64,000 nucleotides of DNA, taken from a bacterium (lineage in GTDB: Bacteria; Patescibacteria; ABY1; JACQRZ01). The DNA lies in contig JAUYIE010000018.1 in assembly GCA_030688365.1 (NCBI GenBank), positions 43,594-107,593 of the forward strand, in the 5' to 3' direction. The notes under the pieces are model-generated. The model made no database searches. It saw nothing but the letters and a program-made list of their open reading frames with translations, and was not told the DNA's origin. The translations under genes and the position numbers were made by a program. Position 1 is the first letter of the stretch; each line of letters starts with the position of its first letter. This document shows, piece after piece, positions 16,836-24,346 of this stretch.

Positions 16836-17189
16836 TTACATCATTTTGATTTCAAGATCAACCCCTGCCGGTAAACTCAGATTTGTAAGCAAATCTGCTG
16901 TTTTTGGCGTAGGGTCAATAATGTCAATCAATCGCTTATGAGTCCTCATTTCATACTGATCGCGAGCGTCTTTGTGTACAAAAGTAGACGATAAAACCGT
17001 ATATTTACGCTTTTCAGTAGGTAACGGGATTGGTCCTTTGGCTGTTGCTCCACTACGTGCTACCGCGTCAATGATGGTTGCCGCAGATTGGTCTATAATT
17101 TTATGATCATAGGCACGCAATTTTATGCGAATACGAGGTTTTTCCTCTGTTTTCTCTACTTTTTCTGTTTTTTCAGTAGTTTCAGGCAT
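16836..17189 (-). CDS. rpsJ: Ribosomal protein uS10 with N-terminal extension
   Basis: 117 residues from ATG 17189. The S10 core starts at PRIRIKLRAYDHKIIDQSA (about residue 17) and includes GPIPLPTEKRKYTVL with the conserved RDQYEMRTHKRLIDI. The first 16 residues are a Thr/Glu/Lys-rich tail absent in most S10 proteins. The open frame continues upstream into tuf and is not used. Confidence 0.95.
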   Translation of the reverse strand: MPETTEKTEKVEKTEEKPRIRIKLRAYDHKIIDQSAATIIDAVARSGATAKGPIPLPTEKRKYTVLSSTFVHKDARDQYEMRTHKRLIDIIDPTPKTADLLTNLSLPAGVDLEIKMM

Positions 17190-17199
17190 GTACTCGTGA

Positions 17200-18390
17200 T
17201 TACTTGTTGATCTTAACAACGACCCCTGCACCTACTGTCAAACCACCTTCACGAATAGCAAAGCGCTGTTTTTCTTCCAAGGCAACCGGTACGATAAGCT
17301 TTACACTCAAGTTCACTGTATCACCAGGCATCACCATTTCAGTACCTTCTGGAAGGATAACCTCACCAGTTACATCGGTAGTACGAATATAGAACTGTGG
17401 TTTATACCCTTTGAAAAATGGCTTGTGACGCCCACCTTCTTCTTTTGCCAAGATATAGACCTCTGCTTCAAATTCAGTGTGAGGGGTGACGCTACCTGGT
17501 TTTACAATAACCTGCCCGCGTTCAACATCATCTTTCTTGGTACCACGGAGAAGCAAACCGGCATTATCACCTGCACGGCCTTCATCAAGTTGCTTGTTAA
17601 ACATCTCAATACCGGTAACAACTGTCTTTTGTGTATCACGAATACCGACAATTTCTACATCTTCGTTGATCTTGATAATACCGCGTTCAATACGACCGGT
17701 AACTACCGTACCACGACCTTCAATTGAGAAAACATCTTCAATCGGCAAAAGAAATGGCTTTTCAGTATCACGTACTGGCTCTGGAATCCATTCATCAAGG
17801 GCTTTGATAAGATCCAAAACTGGCTGTGAAGCCGTTGGATCATCTGGGTTCTCAAGAGCTTTGAGTGCAGAACCGCGAATGATTGGTGTTTCAGCACCAG
17901 GGAATTCATATTTATTCAAAAGATCACGTACTTCCTCTTCAACAAGATCAATAAGTTCCTGGTCGGACACCATATCTACTTTGTTCAAGAAAACAACAAT
18001 GCGCGGAACACCTACTTGACGTGCCAAGAGGATATGTTCACGTGTTTGAGGCATTGGACCGTCTGTTGCTGATACTACCAAGATAGCACCATCCATCTGT
18101 GCTGCACCGGTAATCATATTTTTGATATAATCGGCGTGCCCTGGACAGTCAACATGTGCGTAGTGACGAGTTTCACTTTCGTATTCAACGTGTGCGGTGT
18201 TGATAGTAATACCGCGTGCCTTTTCTTCAGGAGCAGCATCAATTTGATCAAGACTCTTATTTTGCGCGATCATGCCATGCGCCGCAAGTACTTTTAAAAT
18301 AGACGCAGTAAGAGTAGTCTTTCCGTGGTCAACGTGGCCGATCGTACCAACGTTCACGTGAGTCTTATTACGTTCAAACTTGTCTGCCAT
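17200..18390 (-). CDS. tuf: Elongation factor Tu
   Basis: 396 residues, full length. It delivers aminoacyl-tRNA to the A site as a GTP complex. GTPase motifs are GHVDHGKT (18-25), RGITINTAHVEYE in switch I, DCPGHADY and NKVDM. Domains 2 and 3 end with the usual FAIREGGLTVGAGVVVKINK. A single tuf copy is seen in the window, placed between the Phd-like gene and rpsJ. Confidence 0.98.
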   Translation of the reverse strand: MADKFERNKTHVNVGTIGHVDHGKTTLTASILKVLAAHGMIAQNKSLDQIDAAPEEKARGITINTAHVEYESETRHYAHVDCPGHADYIKNMITGAAQMDGAILVVSATDGPMPQTREHILLARQVGVPRIVVFLNKVDMVSDQELIDLVEEEVRDLLNKYEFPGAETPIIRGSALKALENPDDPTASQPVLDLIKALDEWIPEPVRDTEKPFLLPIEDVFSIEGRGTVVTGRIERGIIKINEDVEIVGIRDTQKTVVTGIEMFNKQLDEGRAGDNAGLLLRGTKKDDVERGQVIVKPGSVTPHTEFEAEVYILAKEEGGRHKPFFKGYKPQFYIRTTDVTGEVILPEGTEMVMPGDTVNLSVKLIVPVALEEKQRFAIREGGLTVGAGVVVKINK

Positions 18391-18450
18391 ACTTTTTTGA
18401 ATAAAAATTAAATTCCACGGGACACTTTTTAAGGCGTCGCATGATTAAAA

Positions 18451-18714
18451 TTATATAGTTTCTATACTATCATACCCCATTGTACTGTCAATATCACCCT
18501 GTTCTTGTGCAAGACGCCATAGTGCAATATCCCGATTAATACTATCTACAATCTCGCCCTCTGTCAAGTCTTCTGACGACAATCGGTCACGTAATAACAT
18601 CCTGTACTGAGATAATGGCATAACGACAAATGCTTCATCCTCCTCTACGACGACTATTTTATCCTTTGTGGTAGAGACGATGTCAAAAATATCTGAAGAA
18701 ATATGCCGGTTCAT
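18451..18714 (-). CDS. Small Phd/YefM-like protein between fusA and tuf
   Basis: 87 residues. The segment DEAFVVMPLSQYRMLLRD (about residues 27-44) resembles the strand-turn-helix of Phd/YefM antitoxins (usually VVISLEEYEKL). The rest is acidic, with a helix SINRDIALWRLAQEQ. No toxin gene adjoins it. It starts 3 bases before the fusA stop region and so lies inside the str operon, where its expression should track elongation factors. It could be an orphan antitoxin-fold regulator or an unrelated small protein. Confidence 0.6.
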   Translation of the reverse strand: MNRHISSDIFDIVSTTKDKIVVVEEDEAFVVMPLSQYRMLLRDRLSSEDLTEGEIVDSINRDIALWRLAQEQGDIDSTMGYDSIETI

Positions 18715-18717
18715 ATG

Positions 18718-20787
18718 TTATTGCTTAGTAGCCAATGCTTCTACAATATTGCGTGGTACTTCCGCATAATGTTCAAACTCCATACTATAGCTTGCACGCC
18801 CTTGACTCATGGAACGGATTTGCGTGGCATAACCAAACATTTCTGCCAGTGGTACTAGTGCATCAATTACCTTAATACCACCTCGCTCACTCATTTCTTT
18901 TATCTGTCCACGTTTTGCGTTTAAATCTCCAATCACATCTCCCATAAACTGTTCAGGTGTTACCACTTCCACGCTCATGACTGGTTCAAGAAGTACGATG
19001 CCAGCCCTACGACATGCATCCTGCACCGCCATGGAACCCGCGATTTTAAATGCTGCTTCTGAAGAGTCAACATCGTGATAGCTTCCATCATAGACCGTCA
19101 CTTTTACATCAATGACCTGATACCCTGCCAACACACCGCGTGTCAGCGCTTCTTTTGCTCCTTTTTCTATAGGGTTGATAAATTCTTTTGGAATCACACC
19201 GCCTTTTGTCTCATCAAAAAATTCAAAACCTTTTCCTTTTTCATTTGGTTCAACGCGAAGCCAACAGTGTCCATATTGCCCTCGACCACCTGATTGTTTG
19301 ACATACTTCCCTTCAGCTTCCGCCATCTTTGTAATTGTTTCACGATACGCAACTTGTGGTTTACCGGTATTTGCTTCTACTTTAAACTCTCGACGCATGC
19401 GATCAATAATAATATCAAGATGAAGTTCTCCCATTCCTGAAATGATGGTCTGAAGTGTTTCTTCATCGGTACGCACACGAAATGTCGGATCCTCTTCTGC
19501 CAATTTTGAAAGTGCAAGACCCATTTTTTCTTGATCAGCTTTTGTTTTTGGTTCCACAGCTACAGAAATCACTGGCTCTGGGAAACTAATCGCCTCAAAT
19601 ACTATCGGATGGTCGGAGTCACAGATCGTATGTCCGGTAAATGTAGTCTTGAATCCTACGGCTGCGGCTATATCTCCTGCATACACCTCATCTACCTCTT
19701 CGCGGTCATTTGCATACATACGCACAATACGTCCGATGCGTTCACGTTCACCAGTAGTGGAGTTCAAAATATATGATCCGGCTTTCATTGTTCCTGAATA
19801 GACACGGAAAAAACATAATTTTCCCACAAATGGATCAGTCGCGATCTTAAATGCAAGTCCAGAAAATGGTTCTTTGTCATCTGCTTTTCGTGTGAGCTCT
19901 GTATCAGGATCGTCAGGAGAAAATCCTGTTACGGGAGGGATATCAAGTGGTGAAGGTAAATAATCATTGACCGCATCAAGTAAAAACTGTACTCCTTTAT
20001 TTTTGAGTGCAGAACCAAGAAATACAGGGATAATATCTTGTGCTATTACTGCCTTTCTTAACACCAACTTTAATTGTTCCAATGGGATCTCTTCACCTGC
20101 CAAATAGCTATTCATAAGAGCTTCATCACCTTCGCTAATGGCTTCAATAATATCTTTGCGGTATTTCTCTACCTTTTCTTTCATGTCTTCTGGAATATCT
20201 GTTTCAGCTATTTTTGTTCCCAAATCATCTTCAAAAATATATGCTTTTTGTGTTAATAAATCCACAATTCCTTTAAAATTATCTTCTATACCAATAGGCA
20301 ACTGTAGTGGATATGCCCTCTTGGTCAACCGTTCGTGGATAGAATCAATGTCCTTATAAAAATCGGCACCAGTACGATCAAGTTTATTTACAAAACAAAT
20401 ACGTGGCACTTTGTATTTATCTGCCTGACGCCACACTGTTTCTGATTGAGGCTCCACGCCGGCGACACCATCAAATACAACAACACCACCATCCAATACA
20501 CGCAATGAACGTTGTACTTCTACGGTAAAATCAATATGACCCGGGGTGTCAATGATGTTGTAACGATGATCTTTCCAAAAACAAGTCGTTGCCGCGGCGG
20601 TGATAGTAATACCACGCTCTTGCTCTTGTTCCATCCAATCCATTGTGGCCTCACCTTCATGTACTTCACCAATTTTGTGCTTCTTTCCTGTATAAAACAA
20701 AATACGCTCGGTCACCGTCGTCTTACCCGCATCAATGTGAGCGATAATACCAAAGTTTCGTGTCTTTTCTAAAGAATATTCGCGCAT
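18718..20787 (-). CDS. fusA: Elongation factor G
   Basis: 689 residues, the normal length. It catalyses GTP-dependent translocation and, with RRF, ribosome recycling. GTPase motifs AHIDAGKTT, RGITITAAATT, DTPGH and NKLDRTGADF are present. Domain IV (VKQSGGRGQYGHCWLRVEP, then YDGSYHDVDSSE) and the C-terminal MSQGRASYSMEFEHYAEVP are complete. Confidence 0.98.
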   Translation of the reverse strand: MREYSLEKTRNFGIIAHIDAGKTTVTERILFYTGKKHKIGEVHEGEATMDWMEQEQERGITITAAATTCFWKDHRYNIIDTPGHIDFTVEVQRSLRVLDGGVVVFDGVAGVEPQSETVWRQADKYKVPRICFVNKLDRTGADFYKDIDSIHERLTKRAYPLQLPIGIEDNFKGIVDLLTQKAYIFEDDLGTKIAETDIPEDMKEKVEKYRKDIIEAISEGDEALMNSYLAGEEIPLEQLKLVLRKAVIAQDIIPVFLGSALKNKGVQFLLDAVNDYLPSPLDIPPVTGFSPDDPDTELTRKADDKEPFSGLAFKIATDPFVGKLCFFRVYSGTMKAGSYILNSTTGERERIGRIVRMYANDREEVDEVYAGDIAAAVGFKTTFTGHTICDSDHPIVFEAISFPEPVISVAVEPKTKADQEKMGLALSKLAEEDPTFRVRTDEETLQTIISGMGELHLDIIIDRMRREFKVEANTGKPQVAYRETITKMAEAEGKYVKQSGGRGQYGHCWLRVEPNEKGKGFEFFDETKGGVIPKEFINPIEKGAKEALTRGVLAGYQVIDVKVTVYDGSYHDVDSSEAAFKIAGSMAVQDACRRAGIVLLEPVMSVEVVTPEQFMGDVIGDLNAKRGQIKEMSERGGIKVIDALVPLAEMFGYATQIRSMSQGRASYSMEFEHYAEVPRNIVEALATKQ

Positions 20788-20826
20788 AAAAAACGTAAAT
20801 GATAAAAAAGGAAAAACGCGCCTGAT

Positions 20827-21315
20827 TTAGGCGCGGCGTCGTGATGCAAAACGAGCAAAGTGTGCAAATGCACGATTTGCTTCTGCCATACGATGAACAT
20901 CCATCTTCTTTTTCATAGCATTGCCTTCTTTTTCTAGAGCCAACATCAACTCTTCTGCTAGTTTTTCATACATTGGCTTACCTTTACGAGCTCGTGCAGC
21001 GCCAAGGATCCAACGAAATGCAAGTGCATATTTGCGCTCCCCGCGCACAGGAAACGGTACCTGATAGTTCGCACCGCCAACACGACGACCACGTACTTCA
21101 ATAGCCGGCATGACATTTTTTAATGCCTCATCAAATACTTCCAGTGGTTCTTTTTGTGTCTTTGCTTTTATAATATCAAACGCGTCGTATACCACCTTTT
21201 GAGCAACTGACTTTTTCCCGTCATACATGACGTAGTTTATAAATCGAGCCAATGTCGCATCGCGATATTTTGGATCAGGGATATATTCTCGTTTTGGAGC
21301 TTGTTTTCCACGCAT
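20827..21315 (-). CDS. rpsG: Ribosomal protein uS7
   Basis: 162 residues. MRGKQAPKREYIPDPKY, NYVMYDGKKSVAQK, the VRGRRVGGANYQVPFPV beta-hairpin and the C-terminal EANRAFAHFARFASRRRA identify S7, which organises the 30S head. Confidence 0.97.
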   Translation of the reverse strand: MRGKQAPKREYIPDPKYRDATLARFINYVMYDGKKSVAQKVVYDAFDIIKAKTQKEPLEVFDEALKNVMPAIEVRGRRVGGANYQVPFPVRGERKYALAFRWILGAARARKGKPMYEKLAEELMLALEKEGNAMKKKMDVHRMAEANRAFAHFARFASRRRA

Positions 21316-21320
21316 ACAGG

Positions 21321-21740
21321 TTAGCTGGTTTTCTTAGGACGCTTCGCACCATACAGTGAGCGAGCTTGACGACGGGTCGCGACACCAGATGTATCAAACA
21401 CACCACGAACGATATGGTATCGAACACCGGGAAGGTCTTTTACTCTACCTCCACGGATCAATACGACCGAGTGTTCCTGAAGGTTATGACCAATACCGGG
21501 GATATATGCAGTAACTTCCATACTATTTGAAAGGCGTACACGAGCAATCTTACGCAAAGCAGAGTTTGGCTTTTTTGGTGTCGTCGTAGTCACTTTGGTA
21601 CACACTCCGCGTTTAAACGGGCTGGAAAGCTGACTTTTTGTACGACGAAGACTATTCAGTGTTACCTGCATAGCGGGAGATTTTGATTTTGTTGTCAGTT
21701 TTGTACGCGGTTGGCGTAACAACTGATTAATCGTAGGCAT
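21321..21740 (-). CDS. rpsL: Ribosomal protein uS12 (long form)
   Basis: 139 residues. The decoding loops TPKKPNSALRK and PGIGHNLQEHSVVLIRGGRVKDLPGVRYH are intact, with the streptomycin-contact lysines unchanged. An insertion of about 14 residues before KRGVCTKV matches the longer Gram-positive type rather than the E. coli type. It is the first gene of the str-S10-spc run. Confidence 0.97.
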   Translation of the reverse strand: MPTINQLLRQPRTKLTTKSKSPAMQVTLNSLRRTKSQLSSPFKRGVCTKVTTTTPKKPNSALRKIARVRLSNSMEVTAYIPGIGHNLQEHSVVLIRGGRVKDLPGVRYHIVRGVFDTSGVATRRQARSLYGAKRPKKTS

Positions 21741-21757
21741 TGTGGAAAAAAGTAGTA

Positions 21758-21786
21758 ATAAAAAAGCCTTTTTAAAAGGTTTTTTG
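21758..21786 (-). terminator. Attenuator-like hairpin in the rpsL leader
   Basis: On the minus strand AAAAAACCTTTT and AAAAGGCTTTTTT form a stem followed by T-rich sequence. It lies downstream of the promoter at 21810-21838 and 18 bases before the rpsL ATG, so it is in the leader RNA. It may also stop read-through from the M50 gene. Confidence 0.6.
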
Positions 21787-21809
21787 ATCCTTTATCTATA
21801 AGTACTAGT

Positions 21810-21838
21810 ATTCTACGGGCGTTTTTGAAAACTGTCAA
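21810..21838 (-). promoter_or_regulatory. Main promoter of the str-S10-spc cluster
   Basis: TTGACA, exactly 17 bases, TAGAAT on the minus strand. The start point should fall near 21803, giving a leader of about 60 bases that contains the hairpin at 21758-21786. Confidence 0.8.
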
Positions 21839-21876
21839 TATGATAAGGGAAATAAAGGAAGTTGGCAAGAGGACCC

Positions 21877-22518
21877 TTATATCGCCGGTACACCCAGCCA
21901 GTGCAAGATCAAAATAAGTACAAAATTTATGGCAATAGAAATAGGACCATAAAACAACAATAACAAAGCAAGGACGAAAAACGGTGCATACCGTTCAACG
22001 ATGAATTGCTGTTTGGGAGACAAAAATGACGACCAAATACGTGAACCGTCCAAAGGGGGCACAGGAACGAGGTTAAACAACGCTAAAACAAAGTTTATCA
22101 CTATGCATTGGAACAAAAACAACAAGAGTAAATTTGTGGACGGTAAAAATGGATAGACGATTTTCAGTATGATTGCCGCGACTAGACCTAATATAATGTT
22201 TGATATAGGACCAGCAACTGCCGAAAGGAGTCCCCCCCATTTTGGATTACGCATGGCAAACGGATTGACTGGCACTGGTTTTGCCCATCCGAATACGAAC
22301 GGCGAGGAGAGTAATATAAGTACTCCCGGTACAACGATACTCCCATACAAATCAAGATGCCGAATTGGATTGAGGGTCAATCTGCCGGCGTTTTTTGCCG
22401 TATGATCACCCAAAAAATATGCCGAAAGCCCATGAGAAAACTCATGCACGGTTAAGGACATCAAAATGACTATTGCTGTCAGAATATATGGTAATAGAGG
22501 AGCTATTGCTTGTTCCAT
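21877..22518 (-). CDS. M50-family (site-2) membrane zinc protease
   Basis: 213 residues with about five or six hydrophobic spans. The zinc motif HEFSH is in the first span (about residue 25), and the third ligand Asp is in NLVPVPPLDGSR (around 150). It lacks PDZ domains, like the compact YwhC/SREBP-type branch. Such enzymes cut transmembrane segments, but no substrate is evident here. It diverges from rpmB with only 51 bases between. Confidence 0.88.
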   Translation of the reverse strand: MEQAIAPLLPYILTAIVILMSLTVHEFSHGLSAYFLGDHTAKNAGRLTLNPIRHLDLYGSIVVPGVLILLSSPFVFGWAKPVPVNPFAMRNPKWGGLLSAVAGPISNIILGLVAAIILKIVYPFLPSTNLLLLFLFQCIVINFVLALFNLVPVPPLDGSRIWSSFLSPKQQFIVERYAPFFVLALLLLFYGPISIAINFVLILILHWLGVPAI

Positions 22519-22569
22519 AGAAGTATGGTAGAGTGAAACAACTGTTTTTAGCTATTAAATTCAAAAAAT

Positions 22570-22764
22570 ATGCCTCGTGATTGTATGGTCTGTTCGCGCA
22601 CACCCCTCAAAGCATCTAGTAGAAGTCATTCTAATATAAAAACACTGCGAAAGCAATATCTTAACATGCAATCAAAGTGGATTGCTGGCATGCGTGTTGC
22701 ACTTTGTACAAAGTGTATCAAAACCGCAAAGACAAAAGAATTACTTCCATCAACAGCAAAGTAA
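22570..22764 (+). CDS. rpmB: Ribosomal protein bL28
   Basis: 64 residues. CMVC and CTKC form a zinc-type pair. SRSHSNIKTLRKQYLNMQS corresponds to the NxSHSNRKTKRxFxPNLQ core of L28. It is followed at once by a terminator, so it is a single-gene unit. Confidence 0.88.
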   Translation: MPRDCMVCSRTPLKASSRSHSNIKTLRKQYLNMQSKWIAGMRVALCTKCIKTAKTKELLPSTAK

Positions 22765-22765
22765 C

Positions 22766-22810
22766 AAAAAAGACCCTCTACGCCAGCAGGCATACCGAGA
22801 GGTCTTTTTT
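22766..22810 (+). terminator. Terminator after rpmB
   Basis: AAAAAAGACCCTCT pairs with AGAGGTCTTTTTT (one bulged C), ending in seven T. It begins one base past the rpmB stop. Confidence 0.85.
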
Positions 22811-22901
22811 TGATTAAAAATTTAAAAAAATATTTTAATATTGCTTTTTTATAAAAACTATTATACACATACAGAATAGTAATTTTAGGGAGGAACTACA
22901 C

Positions 22902-23174
22902 ATGAATGAAGAATTAAAGATAGGATTTCACCAAATCAAACTATCTGATTATATAAAAGGAATATGGCGTGAAATCCAAAGACTAGCTATTAATGAATTT
23001 CCAGCCATTGCAGAGGATATACTAGCGGATACTTATACTGATACCTATCTACACGATGGTGGATCATTAACTATCTACATTGATGTAGATAAAGCAGATG
23101 AAGGAATAGATGAAGGGATAAATGAGTATATTCTCATGGTACCTGCCAGACATTGGGGGTGGAAAGACGATTAA
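22902..23174 (+). CDS. Small acidic protein, unknown
   Basis: 90 residues. I do not recognise it. It is acidic (many Asp and Glu), with an amphipathic start (ELKIGFHQIKLSDYIKGIWREIQRL), a strand-like GGSLTIYIDVDKAD and a Trp-rich end (RHWGWKDD). No signal peptide is seen. The start is supported by a strong ribosome site GGGAGG about 9 bases upstream, and a terminator follows, so it is very likely expressed. Confidence 0.7.
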   Translation: MNEELKIGFHQIKLSDYIKGIWREIQRLAINEFPAIAEDILADTYTDTYLHDGGSLTIYIDVDKADEGIDEGINEYILMVPARHWGWKDD

Positions 23175-23201
23175 AAAAGTAAATAATCTATCAAATTTTT
23201 G

Positions 23202-23227
23202 CACGTTTTTTAAAAAAACGTGTATTT
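23202..23227 (+). terminator. Terminator after the small acidic gene
   Basis: CACGTTTTTT and AAAAAAACGTG form a stem, followed by a T-rich tail (TATTTATTTTTC). Confidence 0.7.
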
Positions 23228-23290
23228 ATTTTTCTTGCCGTAAGACCATAAATATGGTAAAAATAAATTTAATATTATTATTTCCACACT

Positions 23291-23830
23291 ATGAAATTTC
23301 TCCGAGACATTTTAGTGATTGACATAGAAGCGACTGACGCTGATACACATACCGCTGACCCAATACAGCTTGGCGCGATATTGTTGGACAAGGAAACGCT
23401 GGAAGAAAAGGGTGTATTTGTTTCTTATATCACAACACCAAAAGCATCAAGTGAAGAAGCATATCAGATCCACCACATTTCCGCCGATGATCTGAAAGGA
23501 GCCCCTTCACAATCCGAAGTCGCCGAGACACTTATCAAAAGATTTAGTACTGACGTCATCTTGAGTTCGTGGGTCCAATCTTTGGACAACGCCATGCTCA
23601 CAAAAATGTTTAAAACATCTGGCTATGAAAAATTACCCTATGACCATCACTATCTCGATCTGTGGCCGATAGCATATGCACATCTCGTCAAACAAGGATA
23701 CGAAGGATCAATGGGCTCAACTAGTATGTTTGATGCGTTTGACCTCTCTCCTCGCGAGAAACATGATGCCCTAGATGACTGCCGACGCGCAGCAGAAATA
23801 TTAAAAATAATCATGGATATACAATCGTAA
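23291..23830 (+). CDS. DnaQ-like 3'-5' exonuclease
   Basis: 179 residues of the DEDDh exonuclease fold. Exo I is VIDIEAT with Asp and Glu at about residues 10 and 12. Exo II is in SSWVQSLDNAML. Exo III is HDALDDCRRA with His and Asp at about residues 157 and 161. It could be a proofreading subunit, an RNase T/oligoribonuclease type or a stand-alone repair nuclease; the sequence does not decide. It converges on the giant surface protein gene. Confidence 0.85.
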   Translation: MKFLRDILVIDIEATDADTHTADPIQLGAILLDKETLEEKGVFVSYITTPKASSEEAYQIHHISADDLKGAPSQSEVAETLIKRFSTDVILSSWVQSLDNAMLTKMFKTSGYEKLPYDHHYLDLWPIAYAHLVKQGYEGSMGSTSMFDAFDLSPREKHDALDDCRRAAEILKIIMDIQS

Positions 23831-23853
23831 AGGAGTAAATAAAAGCGCACAAC

Positions 23854-23885
23854 AAACCCCGACCAAGTAATCGGGGTTTTTGTTT
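23854..23885 (+). terminator. Bidirectional terminator between converging genes
   Basis: AAACCCCGA / TCGGGGTTT stem with an 8-base loop, T-run on the plus side. It can serve the exonuclease gene and, less strongly, the minus-strand giant gene ending at 23936. Confidence 0.8.
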
Positions 23886-23935
23886 GCGAACTGTATACCG
23901 CACGACCTGCATCCGTGAGAGTAAGATGCAACGAG

Positions 23936-24346
23936 TTATCGGATCGCTCCTGAATATGCAATGGCGCGTACGACATCCCATTCTGCAGCGCTTACCGGTA
24001 CTTTTTTGTATATAGCACGGAAGCTCTTTATGGCAGCCGCTTCTGACTTCAGGTTACGCTTATCGCTACGTAGCCCGTATGCCATGACAGCAATCGCCGC
24101 TTGATCATGAGGATTGGAAAGATCAGCATCTCTCAAGTATACTTTCTTAAATGAACCGATAACCGCCTTTTCACGCTTTGCATTGAGCGTACCAGGCCAG
24201 CGACCGTTTGCGATCTTGATGACATCTTCCCAATCACCGCTTGAAGTTGGAACATATCCAAATGCTGCTTCAAAACTATTCACGACACCTGCACGTTCCC
24301 CTGCACCCAGTACGACAGTTGTGGGTGTGCCGTATGTTACAAAGTT
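23936..24346 (-). other. Shared 136-residue C-terminal domain, copy 1
   Basis: The last 136 residues align without gaps to the last 136 of the 43287-44414 protein, with 83 identities by my hand count. Shared landmarks are YGTPTT, LGAGERAGV, KIANGR, YGLRS, SEAAA and EWDVVRAIAYSGA. The domain is compact, helical-looking and Trp/Tyr-containing. Function unknown. Confidence 0.85.

Noticed and set aside
18451..18714. Complete toxin-antitoxin pair in the str operon
   Set aside because: Both neighbours are elongation factor genes; no toxin-sized ORF adjoins.
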